The translations under genes and the position numbers were made by a program. From contig JAGQPW010000020.1 in assembly GCA_020426515.1 (NCBI GenBank), forward strand, positions 1 through 48,207: 48,207 bases of DNA, given 5' to 3'. A model generated the notes under the pieces. That model had not been told where the DNA came from, did no database searches, and saw nothing but the letters and a program-made list of their open reading frames with translations. The DNA is from Planctomycetaceae bacterium (lineage in GTDB: Bacteria; Planctomycetota; Planctomycetia; Planctomycetales; Planctomycetaceae). Shown here one piece after another: positions 48,001 to 48,207 of the stretch; within the stretch, counting starts at the first letter, position 1, and each line of letters begins with the position of its first letter.

Positions 48001-48193
48001 GGCACTGGGTGAAGGAAGCGAACTCCAGGCCCCCATGGCCCGAGTTGTTATCGGCGGACTGGTCTCCGGCACGATCATCACACTCGTCGCCATCCCCGTC
48101 GTCCTCCGACTGCTCGCCCCTGCGCCAGCCTCTCCCCCGCCAGTCTCTCAACCGCAACATCCTGCGGCGATGACTCAGCCAGCCAAAACCTGA
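45074..48193 (+). CDS. RND-family efflux transporter (AcrB/HAE1-like)
   Basis: 1039-residue proton-driven inner-membrane pump. Canonical layout: first membrane helix (TTLMGCIIVALLGWVSL), PTVTVTTLYPGAGPEEVETL, periplasmic porter domain, membrane block with GMLVDNSIVVLES, a second porter domain and the closing membrane block (GVVVNNAIVLVDYFNQ, RFRPIVMTTLTTVLGMLPVA). In the TM4 relay motif Asp398 is present, but the second Asp of AcrB is Asn399, as in many environmental RND proteins. Complete, ending 14 nt before the window edge. Substrate unknown. Co-transcribed with the adaptor; no outer-membrane gene follows within the window. Confidence 0.95.
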   Translation: MSLPRLAVSRPVTTLMGCIIVALLGWVSLTELPVDLMPSLEFPTVTVTTLYPGAGPEEVETLITRPLEQTLSSVNGFERISSNSFEGSSSVRLQFRWGTNLDSAVDEMRQAIDKVRNDFPNGVEAPTMRRYDANDSPILYLGLNSDLPVTQLTRIAERAILPRLERLDGVARVSMRGDIRREIQVDIDRARLESLGMGINEVVTALQRGNVSQPAGDFEEGNVHRLIRSRSEFVATEDIRNLVIRTSGDAVVRVRDVAQVIDGHERITQRTRTNGLPGIMVYIFQQAGANTIDVSDAVQRELVDLNKELRNAELVIRLDKSIFIRQSIQNIRVSAILGMGLAMLILVLFLRSFRSTIIIGISMPLSVMAAFVLIYFRGYSLNMVSFGGLALGIGMLVDNSIVVLESIFRKREDGRNAIDAAIEGTEEVSGAIVASTLTTLIVFLPLAFISGVTGVLLHQLAFVVCCSMVCSLFVSLSLTPVLAAYWLGRHQGEQTNILLRIPEWIFGKVEGLYSYCLRGFLRFPEFAGFAVVCLFCATLGLIPRVGTDFLPKTDDGRLGITGVMAPGIQLNTLDRQTKIIEEAIAEYIPERETLSVFIGDKAEEGEDWNECRAILQLKPRAERTATTEEIRKRFAKQLGPIAGMRVRSRVYSSLPLFRAFSSQGDNIAVLIRGHDRTTAEQLAMAVTDAMNSIHGLINVELQANEKRPEVITRIDRAKASQLGVTVQDITQALETTFRGARATVFREDGDEFEVVVRLQEVDRSQQSDLDQVGIATADGRLLPLGNFVSYQSGDAPLAINRLDRQRVVVVTAASEGRDLGAIIQDLEAALSRVPVPMGFSIEIGGDWEEQTESFAMLVKGFILAIVLMYMVMASQFESLRDPLLILLTLPIAAVGVLLVLVFWDTTLNVQSFIGLIVLAGVVVNNAIVLVDYFNQLKRAEPQTEQTLLIQRASVRRFRPIVMTTLTTVLGMLPVALALGEGSELQAPMARVVIGGLVSGTIITLVAIPVVLRLLAPAPASPPPVSQPQHPAAMTQPAKT

Positions 48194-48207
48194 AGCCTGA
48201 GCCTTCA

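Overview
The window looks like a stretch of chromosome from a member of the Planctomycetota (probably Planctomycetales). The evidence is three DUF1559 pseudopilin-like proteins (N-terminal [18 protein letters not shown]-terminal H-x9-DG box), small lipoproteins paired with them, moderately high GC, wide spacers, and a Tad pilus operon with planctomycete-style neighbours. No phage, complete insertion sequence or CRISPR array was seen. The window begins in non-coding DNA and ends just after a complete RND pump gene.

Layout. 1-5.4 kb: a DUF1559/lipoprotein pair between two copies of a dispersed repeat, an XRE-HTH/SnoaL regulator, and a lone Flp-like pilin gene with its own terminator. Upstream of the pilin gene lies a duplicated ~286-bp non-coding element. 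5.4-10 kb: a molybdopterin oxidoreductase (FdhF/YdeP type) followed by a cyclase-family hydrolase, then a secreted esterase/phytase-like protein. 10-18 kb: a second lipoprotein/DUF1559 pair, an MtfA-like peptidase overlapping tail to tail with a methyltransferase, a secreted beta-helix protein flanked by two copies of another repeat, a small membrane protein, a lipoprotein and a third DUF1559 gene. 18-28.6 kb: pyruvate phosphate dikinase, a TPR-redoxin fusion, ruvA, a two-lipoyl-domain dihydrolipoamide acyltransferase, a secreted protein of unknown function and tRNA-Glu(UUC). 28.7-37.1 kb: an FAD oxidoreductase, then a seven-gene tad operon (prepilin peptidase, TadE, CpaB, TadG-like, CpaF/TadA, TadB, TadC) closed by a strong hairpin. 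37.2-48.2 kb: a TolC-family lipoprotein, a sugar isomerase-like TIM barrel, a coiled-coil membrane protein, a HEAT-repeat lipoprotein, and an RND adaptor/pump pair.

How the genes fit together. The tad operon encodes the processing enzyme, motor, platform and minor pilins of a type IVb pilus. It has no recognisable secretin or CpaE/TadZ, and its likely major pilin is 26 kb away at 3.75-4.08 kb. The adaptor and RND pump could use the TolC-family protein as outer-membrane partner, although five kilobases and three unrelated genes separate them. The oxidoreductase and cyclase form a probable two-gene operon. Start codons were moved inward from the longest open frame wherever a signal peptide, prepilin motif, family N terminus or Shine-Dalgarno sequence pointed to an internal start.
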